Shown: one piece after another, positions 1 to 10,808 of the stretch
Position numbering within the stretch: position 1 is the first letter of the stretch
Layout: each line of letters opens with the position of its first letter
Assembly (NCBI RefSeq): GCF_031583595.1
Contig: NZ_CP134145.1
Location: 248,001-312,000 of the forward strand
Direction of reading: 5' to 3'
Source: Thalassotalea psychrophila
GTDB taxonomy: Bacteria; Pseudomonadota; Gammaproteobacteria; Enterobacterales; Alteromonadaceae
Length of the DNA: 64,000 nt
Made by a program: the position numbers and the translations under genes
The notes under the pieces: generated by a model
Told to the model about the DNA's origin: nothing
The model's input: only the letters and a program-made list of their open reading frames with translations
The model's database searches: none

Positions 1-1
1 T

Positions 2-841
2 ATTGGTTTACGTGGGCCAGGTGAAACACAACTAGAAACCGATAGGCGATTACTACGCGATCGAATGCACAATATTCGAGGTCGTTTAGCCAAAGTAGAA
101 AAGCAACGCCATCAAGGCCGCAGAGCTCGCGAAAGAGCTGAAATACCTACCGTATCTTTGGTAGGATACACCAACGCTGGAAAGTCTACCTTATTTAATC
201 GAATTACTAATGCAGATGTTTATGCGGCCGATCAATTATTCGCAACCCTTGATCCGACACTAAGAAAGCTCCATATAGAAGATGTAGGGCGAATTATATT
301 AGCCGATACCGTTGGCTTTATTCGTCATTTACCTCACGATTTAGTTGCTGCCTTTAAGGCTACTCTGACAGAAACCAGAGAAGCGGATTTGCAATTGCAT
401 GTAGTTGACATTGCTGATGAACGCCGCGCCGATAATATGGCGCAGGTAGATGCAGTTCTGGAAGAAATCGAAGCAAATGAAATACCGCAATTATTAGTAT
501 GTAACAAAATTGATAATTTGCATGATATTGCGCCGCGCATTGACCGTGATGATCAAGGTAAGCCGATTAGGGTTTGGCTATCAGCCAGAGCGAATATTGG
601 TTTAGAGTTATTAGATATTGCTTTGTCGGAATTATTAGCGACAGACATTGTCAAACACACACTTAAAATACCAGCAAGTGCTGGAAAATTGCGTGGTACA
701 TTATACGAACTAAACTGTATAAAAGGTGAATCATACGATGAACAAGGAAATTGTTTATTAGATGTGACATTACCATTGCGAGAGTGGAATAAATTGTTGA
801 AAGCAGGTAAAAGCGAAGTACAAGGCTTTATCCTGAATTAA
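2..841 (+). CDS. hflX: GTPase HflX, C-terminal part (5' truncated by window edge)
   Basis: Ribosome-associated GTPase of the HflX family; in E. coli it splits stalled or heat-damaged 70S ribosomes. The open frame runs from the first bases of the window, so the N-terminal domain lies outside. Visible are the family linker GLRGPGETQLETDRR just before the G domain, the G1 P-loop GYTNAGKST, the G3 stretch DTVGF and the G4 motif NKID. It lies just upstream of hflK, the usual gammaproteobacterial order (hfq-hflX-hflK-hflC). The first in-frame ATG (65) is internal, not the start. Assignment is firm. Confidence 0.96.
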   Translation: MGLRGPGETQLETDRRLLRDRMHNIRGRLAKVEKQRHQGRRARERAEIPTVSLVGYTNAGKSTLFNRITNADVYAADQLFATLDPTLRKLHIEDVGRIILADTVGFIRHLPHDLVAAFKATLTETREADLQLHVVDIADERRADNMAQVDAVLEEIEANEIPQLLVCNKIDNLHDIAPRIDRDDQGKPIRVWLSARANIGLELLDIALSELLATDIVKHTLKIPASAGKLRGTLYELNCIKGESYDEQGNCLLDVTLPLREWNKLLKAGKSEVQGFILN

Positions 842-943
842 CCTGCTGTTACTATTGAAGTAACAAAGATAAATGAAGGTAAATATATAAATGGTATATT
901 TACTCGTATAAATTTTTAAACATTGCACCAATTGGAGAGCAGA

Positions 944-2098
944 ATGGCTTGGAATGAACCGGGGAAAAACGATAATGATCCCTGGAAAAATAAAGGCGGT
1001 CGTGATCAAGGACCACCAGATTTAGACGAACTACTGAAAGATCTTGGCAATAAATTTGGCGGGATATTTGGTGGAAATAAACCAGGCAAGTCTGGCGGCT
1101 CAGGTAGCGTTAGTGGCTTTGGCGCTGGCATTGTTATTGCTATTGCCGTTGTCGTTTGGGCCGTAAGTGGTTTCTATACCATTAAAGAAGCAGAGCGTGG
1201 CGTAGTGTTACAGTTTGGTGAATTTAATGGGTTAGTTGATCCAGGTATTCATTGGCAGCCTACCTTTGTACAAAAAGTAATACCAGTTGACGTACAAACA
1301 ACGCGTAACCTTCCTGCCAGCGGTTATATGATGACGGAAGACTTGAATTTGATTCGAGTAGAGATGGCAGTTCAGTACCGTATTATCGATGCACGTAATT
1401 ACCTATTTAGCGTAACGAATGCAGATAACAGTTTAGAGCATGCTTTTGATAGTGCGATTCGTTATGTTGTTGGTCATTCTGAAATGGATGATGTTTTAAC
1501 AACAGGTAAAGAACAAGTCCGTCAATCAGTATGGGCAGAACTTGACAAAGTTATCGAAGCATACAATCTAGGCATTATTGTCTCGGATGTTAACTTTAAA
1601 AATGCCCGTCCTCCGGAGCAAGTTAAAGACGCGTTTGATGATGTAAATGCTGCAAAAGAAGATGAAGAACGTTTTGTTTTAGAAGCAGAAGCTTATGCGT
1701 TATCAGTAGAGCCAGAAGCTCGTGGTCGTTCTAAACGTATGGAACAAGATGCTATTGCTTACAAACAACAAGTTGTATTAGCGTCTGAAGGTGAAGTGGC
1801 AAAATTTGAAAAACTTTTACCTGAATATAAAGCCGCTCCAGAAGTTACTCGCCAGCGTTTATACATATCCACTATGGAAAAAGTATATTCAAATACTTCG
1901 AAAGTTATGGTTGATGTAGATGGCGGTAATAGCATGATGTATTTACCGCTTGATAAAATTATGCAGCAGCAACAACAAACGTCACCATATAAAAGAGAAA
2001 ACAATCCGATGACGCAAGCACCAGCACAACAAGGTAAAAATTCAACAGTGAATTCATTATCTGGTCGCGCTGATCGTTTCAGCCGAGGAGATAACTAA
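944..2098 (+). CDS. hflK: HflK, subunit of the FtsH modulator complex
   Basis: SPFH/prohibitin-family inner-membrane protein that forms the HflKC cage around the FtsH protease. The N-terminus is Gly-rich (KGGRDQGPPDLDELL), followed by one membrane segment at about residues 58-80 and the SPFH domain opening with GFYTIKEAERGVV. The C-terminus is Gln-rich and disordered. I chose the ATG at 944 (MAWNEPGK, the conserved family start) with GGAG at 934-937; the frame also opens with a TTG at 923, seven codons earlier. Only 2 bases separate it from hflC, so the two are co-transcribed. 384 aa. Confidence 0.96.
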   Translation: MAWNEPGKNDNDPWKNKGGRDQGPPDLDELLKDLGNKFGGIFGGNKPGKSGGSGSVSGFGAGIVIAIAVVVWAVSGFYTIKEAERGVVLQFGEFNGLVDPGIHWQPTFVQKVIPVDVQTTRNLPASGYMMTEDLNLIRVEMAVQYRIIDARNYLFSVTNADNSLEHAFDSAIRYVVGHSEMDDVLTTGKEQVRQSVWAELDKVIEAYNLGIIVSDVNFKNARPPEQVKDAFDDVNAAKEDEERFVLEAEAYALSVEPEARGRSKRMEQDAIAYKQQVVLASEGEVAKFEKLLPEYKAAPEVTRQRLYISTMEKVYSNTSKVMVDVDGGNSMMYLPLDKIMQQQQQTSPYKRENNPMTQAPAQQGKNSTVNSLSGRADRFSRGDN

Positions 2099-2100
2099 TC

Positions 2101-2985
2101 ATGAAAAACTTTGCAATTATAATCCTAGTAGCGCTAGGTCTATTAACAGTTTCATCAATATTTGTTATTAATGAAGGCGAGCGCGGTATCGTGTTTCAAT
2201 TCTCAAAAATTAAGCGTGACTCTACTGGTGAGATGAGAATTTTTTCTCCAGGTTTACACTTTAAAATACCATTCATTGAACGGGTGAATAAAATTGATGC
2301 CCGTATTCAAACACTCGATGGTGCTCCAGATCGTTTCGTTACGGCAGAGAAAAAAGATGTATTAGTTGATTCATACGTGAAGTGGAAAATCGTCGATTTT
2401 TCTACCTTCTATGTACGTACAGCTGGCGGTAATATTGACAATGCGAGTGCGTTATTAAAGCAAAAAGTGAACAATGGCTTACGTACTGAGTTTGGTCGTC
2501 GTACTATTGCACAAATTGTTTCTGGCGATCGTGATTCACTTATGGAAGAAGCCATGCTTAGTGCTGAATCAAGTAAAGTTGATTTAGGTATTGAAGTGGT
2601 TGATGTACGTGTTAAGCGTATTAACTTACCTGAAGAAGTAAGTAACTCTATTTACGAACGTATGCGCGCAGAGCGTCAAGCTGTAGCACAAGAGCATCGC
2701 TCACAGGGTAGAGAGAAAGCTGAAGTTTTACGTGCAACAGTAGACGCTAAAGTGACGGTAATGATAGCAAATGCTAAAAAACAAGCGTTCACTTTACGCG
2801 GTGAAGGCGATGCATTAGCAGCTAAAGTCTACTCAGATGCTTATAGCAAAGATGCAGAGTTCTTCTCTTTTGTGAGAAGTTTAGAAGCTTACGAAAACAG
2901 CTTTAGCTCTAAGAGTGATATCTTAGTGGTTAAGCCTGATAGTGAATTTTTCAATTACTTAAAGGCGCCTAAGTCAGGTAAGTAA
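2101..2985 (+). CDS. hflC: HflC, subunit of the FtsH modulator complex
   Basis: Partner of HflK in the periplasm-facing SPFH complex that restrains FtsH proteolysis. It has one N-terminal membrane anchor (residues about 4-22), then the SPFH domain with INEGERGIVFQF and a long charged helical region (ERMRAERQAVAQEHRSQG) typical of prohibitin-type proteins. Length 294 aa is normal for the family. It starts 3 bases after hflK ends and is followed by a terminator hairpin at 3011-3032. Firm assignment. Confidence 0.96.
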   Translation: MKNFAIIILVALGLLTVSSIFVINEGERGIVFQFSKIKRDSTGEMRIFSPGLHFKIPFIERVNKIDARIQTLDGAPDRFVTAEKKDVLVDSYVKWKIVDFSTFYVRTAGGNIDNASALLKQKVNNGLRTEFGRRTIAQIVSGDRDSLMEEAMLSAESSKVDLGIEVVDVRVKRINLPEEVSNSIYERMRAERQAVAQEHRSQGREKAEVLRATVDAKVTVMIANAKKQAFTLRGEGDALAAKVYSDAYSKDAEFFSFVRSLEAYENSFSSKSDILVVKPDSEFFNYLKAPKSGK

Positions 2986-3010
2986 TAGATTATTTACTGC
3001 GTTAAATTTA

Positions 3011-3038
3011 TAGCCCACCTTTAGGTGGGCTATTTGTT
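3011..3038 (+). terminator. Rho-independent terminator after hflC
   Basis: Inverted repeat TAGCCCACCT (3011-3020) and AGGTGGGCTA (3023-3032), followed by a T-rich stretch. It closes the hflX-hflK-hflC unit. Confidence 0.85.
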
Positions 3039-3070
3039 TATGGCATAAAATATAATAAGAAGGTAAATAT

Positions 3071-3259
3071 ATGTCATTAGAATTATTGTTAAGTGCTTTT
3101 GCATTAATGCTTGTTTTTGAAGGAATAGGTCCTTTATTATTTCCAAACCGTTGGCGCAGTTTTATCTTAAAGCTTGCCTCCGAGCAGCCAAATAATATCC
3201 GTCAAATTGGCCTAGTGTTGGTTGTTATTGGATGCATCCTATTGTTTTTGAACAACTAA
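3071..3259 (+). CDS. DUF2065 family small membrane protein (YjeT-like)
   Basis: 62-residue protein made of two hydrophobic segments (about residues 3-20 and 42-59) with a short basic loop between them. Its place between hflC and purA is that of E. coli yjeT, a DUF2065 protein. The function is not established. GAAGG at 3058-3062 is a good ribosome binding site before the ATG at 3071. The family call rests on size, topology and gene order. Confidence 0.82.
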   Translation: MSLELLLSAFALMLVFEGIGPLLFPNRWRSFILKLASEQPNNIRQIGLVLVVIGCILLFLNN

Positions 3260-3395
3260 AATTAAATTTTCAATTGCACTACCTTTCAAACCTTCTCACC
3301 GTTAACAATTTAACTACAAAAAAATCAATAAAATTGATGATCTAGGCATACTTGTTTGTTAAAATCCCCGCCTAATTTTCTTTCGAAATATGTAA

Positions 3396-4703
<1,308 letters not shown>

Positions 4704-4725
4704 CTAACTCAATAGTACTGATAAC

Positions 4726-4754
4726 AAACCTCGCAATTTGCGAGGTTTTTTTTT
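4726..4754 (+). terminator. Rho-independent terminator after purA
   Basis: AAACCTCGCAA (4726-4736) pairs with TTGCGAGGTTT (4738-4748), followed by a run of nine T ending at 4754. Confidence 0.92.
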
Positions 4755-4947
4755 ACTTCAGGGATGATGGAATGCAAACTGCCATGGGCCGTTTCTACAC
4801 ATCCATGCGTTCACTGCATATACAACTTCCATGTTGAAAACGGCTTTAAGTTTGTAACTTCAGGGAAGAGCTATATGCAAAAATGCCAGGGACCGCTTAT
4901 CAACATCCATGTCACAGCGGCATATACAATATCCCTATAGAAAATGG
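4755..4947. repeat. Two diverged tandem copies of an intergenic repeat
   Basis: Two imperfect copies about 102 bases apart begin ACTTCAGGGA (4755 and 4857). They share, in the same order, ATGCAAA, TGCCA-GG, CATCCATG, GCATATACAA and GAAAA. A reversed ATCCCTGA lies at 4987-4994. The block fills most of the gene-free gap between purA and maeB and carries no plausible ORF. It looks like a dispersed non-coding repeat family; function unknown. The rest of the gap (to 5134) should hold the maeB promoter; TATAAT is at 5094-5099. Confidence 0.6.
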
Positions 4948-5134
4948 AGTATTTTTTGCTTTGCCTCATAACCTGAATCTATGTTTATCCCTGAAATTGA
5001 TATGAGTTATAACAAATAAGTTATAATTACCGGTAACTTATATGAAAGTTTTCAGGTAATATTACAAATCCTAAAATTTGTTAACATTGCTCCTATAATT
5101 AGGTCTTAACTCACTTCATCAAAAGGTACTTACC

Positions 5135-6382
5135 ATGGCTGATTTTCGTCAACAAGCTCTTGATTATCATGAACACCCAACTCCAGGTAAAATCAGTCTC
5201 GCACTTACTACGCCAGCAGAAACGGCTGAAGATCTTGCTCTTGCCTACAGCCCAGGTGTTGCTGAACCGGTCCGTGAGATAGCAGCTAACCCAGATGATG
5301 TTTATCGCTATACCAATAAAGGCAATACTGTCGCCGTTATTACTGATGGTACTGCTATTTTAGGGTTAGGTAACTTAGGTCCATTAGCATCAAAACCTGT
5401 TATGGAAGGTAAAGCGTTATTATTTAAGCGCTTTGCGAATATCGACTCGTTTGATATTCAGGTGAAGAACACTACGGTTGAAGATTTTGTAAATACAGTT
5501 GCTAACATTGCTGATAGTTTTGGTGGTATCAATTTAGAAGATATCAAAGCGCCAGAGTGTTTTGCTATTGAGAAAGCTTTGATTGAACGTTGTAAAATCC
5601 CAGTGTTTCATGATGACCAACACGGTACAGCTATTGTTACAGCTGCTGGTATGCTTAACGCCCTTGATGTACAAGGCAAACAATTAAAGCATGCAAAAAT
5701 AGTGTGTATGGGGGCTGGCGCTGCTGCTATTGCTTGTATGGAACTATTAATCAATTGCGGTGCCCAACGTGAAAACATTTATATGCTTGACCGAAAAGGC
5801 ATTATTCATACTCGTCGTGATGACTTAAATGAATATAAAAAATTATTTGCTAATAACACTGATAAGCGCACTTTAGAAGACGCTATCGATGGTGCCGATG
5901 TTTTCGTTGGCGTTTCCGGGCCTGATGTATTTTCAGCAGATCAGTTAAGCCTTATGGCCGCCAAGCCAGTAGTTTTTGCCTGTTCAAACCCTGATCCTGA
6001 AATTAAACCAGAATTAGCTCATGCTACTCGCGATGATTTAATTATGGCAACTGGTCGTTCTGACTATCCTAACCAAGTTAACAACGTACTTTGTTTTCCA
6101 TTCATTTTCCGTGGAGCTTTAGATGTTAGAGCGAGAACTATAAACGCCGAAATGAAAGTTGCAGCTGTAAACGCTATTCGTGCAATTGCCAAAGAGCCAG
6201 TACCTGCAGAGGTATTAAAAGCAAGTGGCAGTGCAAGTTTAGAGTTTGGATCACAATACATTATTCCAAAACCAATGGATCCAAGGCTGCTTGAACGAGT
6301 TGCATACGCAGTGGCTAAAGCAGCGGTTGAAACTGGAGTTGCCGCCGTAGATATGCCTAAAAACTATATGGGCATGGCATAG
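5135..6382 (+). CDS. maeB: Malic enzyme (oxaloacetate-decarboxylating malate dehydrogenase), short form
   Basis: Converts malate to pyruvate and CO2 with reduction of NAD(P). The malic domain shows [25 protein letters not shown] and the metal-binding FHDDQHGTA; the nucleotide fold has [14 protein letters not shown] and CSNPDPEI. At 415 aa it lacks the C-terminal phosphotransacetylase-like domain of long E. coli-type MaeB, so allosteric control by acetyl-CoA through that domain is not expected. NADP versus NAD preference cannot be read from the sequence with certainty. Confidence 0.9.
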   Translation: MADFRQQALDYHEHPTPGKISLALTTPAETAEDLALAYSPGVAEPVREIAANPDDVYRYTNKGNTVAVITDGTAILGLGNLGPLASKPVMEGKALLFKRFANIDSFDIQVKNTTVEDFVNTVANIADSFGGINLEDIKAPECFAIEKALIERCKIPVFHDDQHGTAIVTAAGMLNALDVQGKQLKHAKIVCMGAGAAAIACMELLINCGAQRENIYMLDRKGIIHTRRDDLNEYKKLFANNTDKRTLEDAIDGADVFVGVSGPDVFSADQLSLMAAKPVVFACSNPDPEIKPELAHATRDDLIMATGRSDYPNQVNNVLCFPFIFRGALDVRARTINAEMKVAAVNAIRAIAKEPVPAEVLKASGSASLEFGSQYIIPKPMDPRLLERVAYAVAKAAVETGVAAVDMPKNYMGMA

Positions 6383-6444
6383 TAAGCAACTTCTTTATAA
6401 TAGAAACCGCATTTAAACAGAATATTGCTTAATGCAATCTAATT

Positions 6445-6481
6445 AAAGCACTAGATTATTTACATAATCTAGTGCTTTTTT
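6445..6481 (+). terminator. Rho-independent terminator after maeB
   Basis: A perfect 15-base stem (6445-6459 with 6464-6478) around a TTAC loop ends in a T run. Confidence 0.92.
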
Positions 6482-6632
6482 ATATAAAAATTTAACTAGT
6501 GAATTGGGCTATTTAACATTATTATGGCGTTTGAATTTTATAGCTAACTAAGTCAGGCCCATTTCCTCTTGAATATGATCACCAACCCCGCACTAAACAA
6601 TCGATTTTTAAGAACCATGGGCATAGTTAACA

Positions 6633-7463
6633 ATGACTTTTTTTAAATATAAAGCTGACTATGTGCCGGTATTTTTATTATGCAGTATTTTTGTTTTAGA
6701 TCTTGTCGTATTTTTCAATGCTGAGCATCTTTGGCAGGTAGTCACTTGGATGATAATAGGCATAGCACCTAAAAGTGTATTTTGCTCATTCAGTCATCAC
6801 CATCAACACCTTGAAACTTTTAAACAGCCTATACTAAATCGACTTATCGAAGTGCCTTATGCCTGCATCACCGGTATTACCAGTCATCTTTGGTTTTTGC
6901 ATCATGTTGTTGGTCATCATATGAATTTTATGGATCAAACTAAAGATGAATCCCGTTGGAAAAGAGCAAATGGCAAACTAATGTCTGAGTTTGAATATGC
7001 TTTTTCAGTATGGATAACTTCTTATGCTCGTGCAGTTATTGTTGGCAAACGTTTTCCAAAACAAATGAAAATATTTATAATAATGGCGTTAATTCAATTA
7101 GGTTTATTAACTGTTTTATTTATAATTAACTGGCAAAATGCGCTATTTGTATACTTATTACCAATGGCTATTTCGTTATTTTTAACCGCGTGGCTGACTT
7201 ATTATCATCATGCTGGCTTAGATACACAAAACGAATTTGAAGCTTCATTCAATTGCACTAATAGCTTTTACAACCTTGTAACAGGAAATTTAGGTTACCA
7301 TACCGCTCACCACAAACGTTGGCGTCTACACTGGTCTTTATTACCCGAATATCATAAGAGCATTGAGCAAAAGATCCCTGAACACCTAATACATGACCGT
7401 TTCTTTTCAGGTAAAAAGTTACATCAAGCCGCGGTCAAAATTTCAGAAAAAACTGCAGCCTAA
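6633..7463 (+). CDS. Membrane fatty acid desaturase family protein
   Basis: Integral-membrane di-iron enzyme family (FA_desaturase). The three histidine boxes are HHHQH (55-59), HHVVGHH (90-96) and HTAHH (223-227), with four or more hydrophobic segments around them. 276 aa is short for an acyl-lipid desaturase but within the family. The substrate cannot be told; lipid unsaturation for cold adaptation would fit a marine bacterium, but hydroxylase or ketolase activity is also possible. It is monocistronic, with maeB upstream and hpt downstream. Confidence 0.8.
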   Translation: MTFFKYKADYVPVFLLCSIFVLDLVVFFNAEHLWQVVTWMIIGIAPKSVFCSFSHHHQHLETFKQPILNRLIEVPYACITGITSHLWFLHHVVGHHMNFMDQTKDESRWKRANGKLMSEFEYAFSVWITSYARAVIVGKRFPKQMKIFIIMALIQLGLLTVLFIINWQNALFVYLLPMAISLFLTAWLTYYHHAGLDTQNEFEASFNCTNSFYNLVTGNLGYHTAHHKRWRLHWSLLPEYHKSIEQKIPEHLIHDRFFSGKKLHQAAVKISEKTAA

Positions 7464-7587
7464 TTATCTCAACTCGCTTGAAAGGATTAGATTCAGTAAT
7501 AAAAATAATCCCTTTAAATAAAAATCATATCGCCATAATTTACTCGGCAAGCTACAATTACGCTAGTTTATTTAATAAGAGAAAAAC

Positions 7588-8115
7588 ATGAAACATAAAG
7601 TCGAAATCATGATTTCTGAGCAAGAAGTCAGTAACAGAGTGGTCGAATTAGGCCAGCAAATAACCGAATTCTATAAAGATCGAGACAATTTGGTTATGGT
7701 TGGGTTATTGCGTGGCTCATTTGTATTTATGGCCGATTTGGCAAGAGCAATAGATATACATCACACTGTCGACTTTATGACCGCTTCAAGTTATGGCAAT
7801 AATATGGAAAGCTCTCGTGATGTACATATACTCAAAGATTTAGACGATGACATCCAAGGTAAAGATGTATTATTAGTTGAGGATATTATTGATACTGGCA
7901 ATACTTTAAGCAAAGTAATGCAAATTCTGAGCTTACGAGAGCCTAACTCTATTGAAATTTGTACCTTACTTGATAAACCTTCACGTCGAGAAGTACCTGT
8001 AGGAGTGAAGTGGATAGGTTTTGAAATACCAGACGAATTCGTTGTGGGTGTTGGTATTGATTATGCGCAAAAGTATCGAAACTTACCATATATTGGTAAA
8101 GTTATTCCTCTATAA
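7588..8115 (+). CDS. hpt: Hypoxanthine phosphoribosyltransferase
   Basis: Purine salvage: hypoxanthine (or guanine) + PRPP gives IMP (GMP). The PRPP-binding loop [13 protein letters not shown] (about residues 94-106), the [13 protein letters not shown] segment and the C-terminal [26 protein letters not shown] are diagnostic. 175 aa is the normal size. The ATG at 7588 follows AAGAGAAAA. The convergent lipoprotein gene begins its 3' end 55 bases later. Confidence 0.95.
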   Translation: MKHKVEIMISEQEVSNRVVELGQQITEFYKDRDNLVMVGLLRGSFVFMADLARAIDIHHTVDFMTASSYGNNMESSRDVHILKDLDDDIQGKDVLLVEDIIDTGNTLSKVMQILSLREPNSIEICTLLDKPSRREVPVGVKWIGFEIPDEFVVGVGIDYAQKYRNLPYIGKVIPL

Positions 8116-8170
8116 AATAACTAACGGCCAACCTTATTAACCTTCGATAAAATAATGGGGTTATCTCCCT

Positions 8171-8440
8171 TTATTGTTTTTTGCTGTGTTTCTTTAGTGA
8201 TTCATCAAGTTGCTTTTGATTGTCTTCTTCAGTCTTTTTAAGAGAATCACAGTAGTCGCTATTTTCCAACCCTTTGCAATTGCCCATCATTATAACCATA
8301 TCATTATCATTATCTTTGTCTTTATAATTTCCCTCATCCAAACTGTCATCTAACTGTGGCGCCACATTTGCTTCCTTCTTTTCTTGTATTGAAACACAAG
8401 CGGACAACGACAAGGTTAAAAGTAATATAACTAGCTTCAT
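8171..8440 (-). CDS. Small putative lipoprotein, unknown function
   Basis: 89 aa. A lipoprotein signal peptide with lipobox LSAC places the acylated Cys at residue 15. The mature part is very hydrophilic and charged, with an Asp/Lys/Asn-rich stretch (DKDNDNDM) and two further Cys (GNCKG, DYCDS) that could form a disulfide. The start codon overlaps the stop of the upstream gene by one base (TAATG), implying translational coupling. No family recognised. Confidence 0.7.
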   Translation of the reverse strand: MKLVILLLTLSLSACVSIQEKKEANVAPQLDDSLDEGNYKDKDNDNDMVIMMGNCKGLENSDYCDSLKKTEEDNQKQLDESLKKHSKKQ

Positions 8441-8739
8441 TACGACATTCCTAAAAGTTTATGTATAAGCGTTAAAGCTCGACTGTCTATTTGATCTTCT
8501 GGCTCTATCCAACAAGATTCACTATAGCTTTCAAATTGTAGTACTAAATACTCCCCGTTGAAGGTAAAGCGAAAATATTCTCGGTCCGCCCCTTGAATAT
8601 ATTCTTTTAATTGGAAATCGGGTAATAGCTTAAAAACGCACTGTGAAAGTAGGTTAATATCATCTTGATCCCATTTTTGCATAAAAGAAATGAGCAGCAG
8701 GTTATTGTTATCTAATATTGCTGTTTGTATTTGTTGCAT
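8440..8739 (-). CDS. Conserved hypothetical protein, DUF3630-like
   Basis: 99 aa soluble protein without a signal peptide. The core FRFTFNGEYLVLQFESYSESCWIE resembles my memory of the DUF3630 family of Vibrio/Shewanella-type bacteria; the tie is tentative. It sits between selO and the small lipoprotein gene on the same strand, 19 bases after selO, with AAGGA ahead of its ATG, so it belongs to the selO operon. Confidence 0.65.
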   Translation of the reverse strand: MQQIQTAILDNNNLLLISFMQKWDQDDINLLSQCVFKLLPDFQLKEYIQGADREYFRFTFNGEYLVLQFESYSESCWIEPEDQIDSRALTLIHKLLGMS

Positions 8740-8758
8740 TAATTATCCTTCAAATCCA

Positions 8759-10216
8759 TTAAGTGCCACAGAACGTGTGGTAGTTTACATCGCCATCTTT
8801 AGGTAAATCTTGAAACTCATTGGTGTGTGGCAGCTGTTGATAAGGGGATCGTAAAACTTTTAAAAATCTATCTGCACTACTTAAATCGCCGCTGGTTTCA
8901 CATTCTTGTAAAATCGCTTCTACGTGGTGGTTTCTTGGTATTACCACAGGGTTACTAACTTTCATTAATTCTTCTGCTGTATTGTGATCAATATTGGCTT
9001 CTTGTAAAAGAGTAAGCCAATTATTATACCATTTGCCTAAGGCTGCTTTTAACTGTTCGGCTTGTTCGTTGTCATTTAATGATTGAGCTAGCTGTACAAA
9101 AGTTAAGGTGTAATCTAGCTCTTGATTTTGCATTATGTCGAGTATCTCTTTGATAAACGATTTATCTATTAACGCTAAACTATGCACACCAAGCTTGCTA
9201 GCTAACATTCCATAATAAGCATTATTAAAATCTTCAGCGAATTGTAAAATGATAGGTTTAACCAGTTCAACCGCTTTTTCAGCATCTTCATCAATTAACG
9301 GGATTAAGCTCTCGGCAAAGCGCGCCATATTCCATTGGGCAATATTGGGCTGGTTACCGAATGCATAACGGCCATTTTTATCAATAGAGCTATATACAGT
9401 TCCTGGGTGATAAACGCCCAGCATTGCACAAGGGCCAAAATCAATAGTCTCGCCTGATATAGCGCAATTGTCAGTGTTCATTACACCATGAATAAAACCA
9501 ACTCGCATCCACTGTACGATAAGTTCAATTTGCTTCGCTCCTACAGACTTTATCAGTTCTAAAATATAACCATCAGTGTTGATATCAATAGTTGGGTAAT
9601 GGCGGTTAATTGTATATTCGGTTAAAGCTGTTAACGACTCCACATCTCCCCTTGCGGAAAAATGTTGAAAGGTTCCCACACGAATGTGGCTAGCAGCAAT
9701 ACGCGTAACCACTGCACCTGGTTTTTCCGATTCTCGGTATACTGTTTCACCAGTAGACACTACTGCTAAGCAACGAGAGGTTGGAACACCTAGAGCGTAC
9801 ATAGCCTCACTCATTATATATTCACGAATTGCGGGACCAATAGCGCAAAGGCCATCACCTCTTCTTGAATACGGCGTTTGTCCAGAGCCCTTTAGTTGAA
9901 TATCACGTTGAATATTGTCTTTGTCACACACTTCGCCCAATAAATGGGCACGACCATCACCCATGTAAGGATTAAATTGGCCAAATTGATGACCTGAATA
10001 AGCCAGTGCTACAGGTACAGAGCCGGAAATTATTTTATTACCAGAAAAATACAGAGCAAGCTTAGATTTATCTCGACAAAATGCAGTGTCTAATCGTAAA
10101 TCGTTAGCAAGCATGTCGTTCCAAAACAGCAAAGCTGGATTCGATACTTTGTTTGGCATAGCCGTTTGATAAAACTTGTCACCTAATTTGTGGTAGGTAT
10201 TATTAAATTGCAACAT
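8759..10216 (-). CDS. selO: Protein adenylyltransferase SelO (YdiU family)
   Basis: Pseudokinase-fold enzyme that transfers AMP from ATP to protein Ser/Thr/Tyr; in E. coli it is linked to redox stress. Family landmarks: LAYSGHQFGQF, QLKGSGQTPYSRRGDG, IREYIMSEAMYALG, the catalytic-loop-like GVMNTDNCAI and the metal-binding IDFGPCAM. The C-terminus ends CGT, the Cys position occupied by selenocysteine in animal SelO. The frame opens with TTG at 10222; I prefer the ATG at 10216. 485 aa, full length. Confidence 0.92.
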   Translation of the reverse strand: MLQFNNTYHKLGDKFYQTAMPNKVSNPALLFWNDMLANDLRLDTAFCRDKSKLALYFSGNKIISGSVPVALAYSGHQFGQFNPYMGDGRAHLLGEVCDKDNIQRDIQLKGSGQTPYSRRGDGLCAIGPAIREYIMSEAMYALGVPTSRCLAVVSTGETVYRESEKPGAVVTRIAASHIRVGTFQHFSARGDVESLTALTEYTINRHYPTIDINTDGYILELIKSVGAKQIELIVQWMRVGFIHGVMNTDNCAISGETIDFGPCAMLGVYHPGTVYSSIDKNGRYAFGNQPNIAQWNMARFAESLIPLIDEDAEKAVELVKPIILQFAEDFNNAYYGMLASKLGVHSLALIDKSFIKEILDIMQNQELDYTLTFVQLAQSLNDNEQAEQLKAALGKWYNNWLTLLQEANIDHNTAEELMKVSNPVVIPRNHHVEAILQECETSGDLSSADRFLKVLRSPYQQLPHTNEFQDLPKDGDVNYHTFCGT

Positions 10217-10285
10217 TAACAACTTCTTAACGTAAGGATTACTTAGTTCAATTTTATCGGATTGTGCAGCAAATGCACAAATAAT

Positions 10286-10347
10286 TTAACCAAGATCAAG
10301 TTTTTATTAAAAAAATCGCAGACAGAATAGAGTTTTTTCCATATAAT
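10286..10347 (+). promoter_or_regulatory. Candidate FNR-like site and promoter before cytochrome c
   Basis: TTAAC-CAAG-ATCAA at 10286-10299 has a perfect right FNR half-site and a degenerate left one. A perfect TATAAT lies at 10342-10347. The centre of the palindrome would be about 61 bases upstream of the start expected from that -10, a known class I activator position. The half-site degeneracy makes this weak. Confidence 0.35.
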
Positions 10348-10395
10348 CAATGGCAGTTAACATAATGTTTATAAACATAAGAAGAGTATTTATCT

Positions 10396-10695
10396 ATGAA
10401 AAAATTAGCTCTAGCACTAGCTACAACAGTAGCAATGGCTGCTCCAGCAATGGCAGCGGACGCAGAAGCAGGTAAAGGCAAATCAGCAATGTGTGCTGCT
10501 TGTCATGGCGCTACAGGCGTTTCAGCTGTACCAATGTACCCTAATTTAGCTGGCCAAAAAGAAGCTTACCTTGCTAAGCAACTTAAAGATTTCAAATCTG
10601 GCGCTCGTAAAGATCCAGTGATGGGAAGTATGGCTATGCCACTATCTGACGCTGATATAGCCAACTTAGCTGCTTACTACGCAAGCCTTAAGTAA
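10396..10695 (+). CDS. Small periplasmic class I cytochrome c (c4/c553-like)
   Basis: 99 aa precursor with a classic signal peptide cut after AMA (residue 20) and one heme motif CAACH (33-37). The pattern [14 protein letters not shown]...PNLAGQ and the C-terminal ladder around [17 protein letters not shown] match single-domain c4/c553-type electron carriers. Met in MAMPL is the likely sixth heme ligand. It has its own terminator. It is a plausible electron donor to oxidases or to NirS, but the sequence does not fix the partner. Confidence 0.85.
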   Translation: MKKLALALATTVAMAAPAMAADAEAGKGKSAMCAACHGATGVSAVPMYPNLAGQKEAYLAKQLKDFKSGARKDPVMGSMAMPLSDADIANLAAYYASLK

Positions 10696-10708
10696 ACGAT
10701 ATTTATTT

Positions 10709-10735
10709 AAAAAGCGCATTTGATGCGCTTTTTTT
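10709..10735 (+). terminator. Rho-independent terminator after cytochrome c
   Basis: AAAAAGCGCAT (10709-10719) pairs with ATGCGCTTTTT (10723-10733), followed by further T. Confidence 0.9.
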
Positions 10736-10808
10736 GTGCTTAAAATTCATACCAGTCTCGACTTTTCATTGGTTAATAAATTATCTAATTTGGTATTAGT
10801 AGCGATAT

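Noticed and set aside
3334..3364. TTGATGATC and TTAAAA upstream of purA as an FNR site or promoter
   Set aside because: Only the left FNR half matches, and the -35/-10 spacing would be 19 bases; not strong enough to list.
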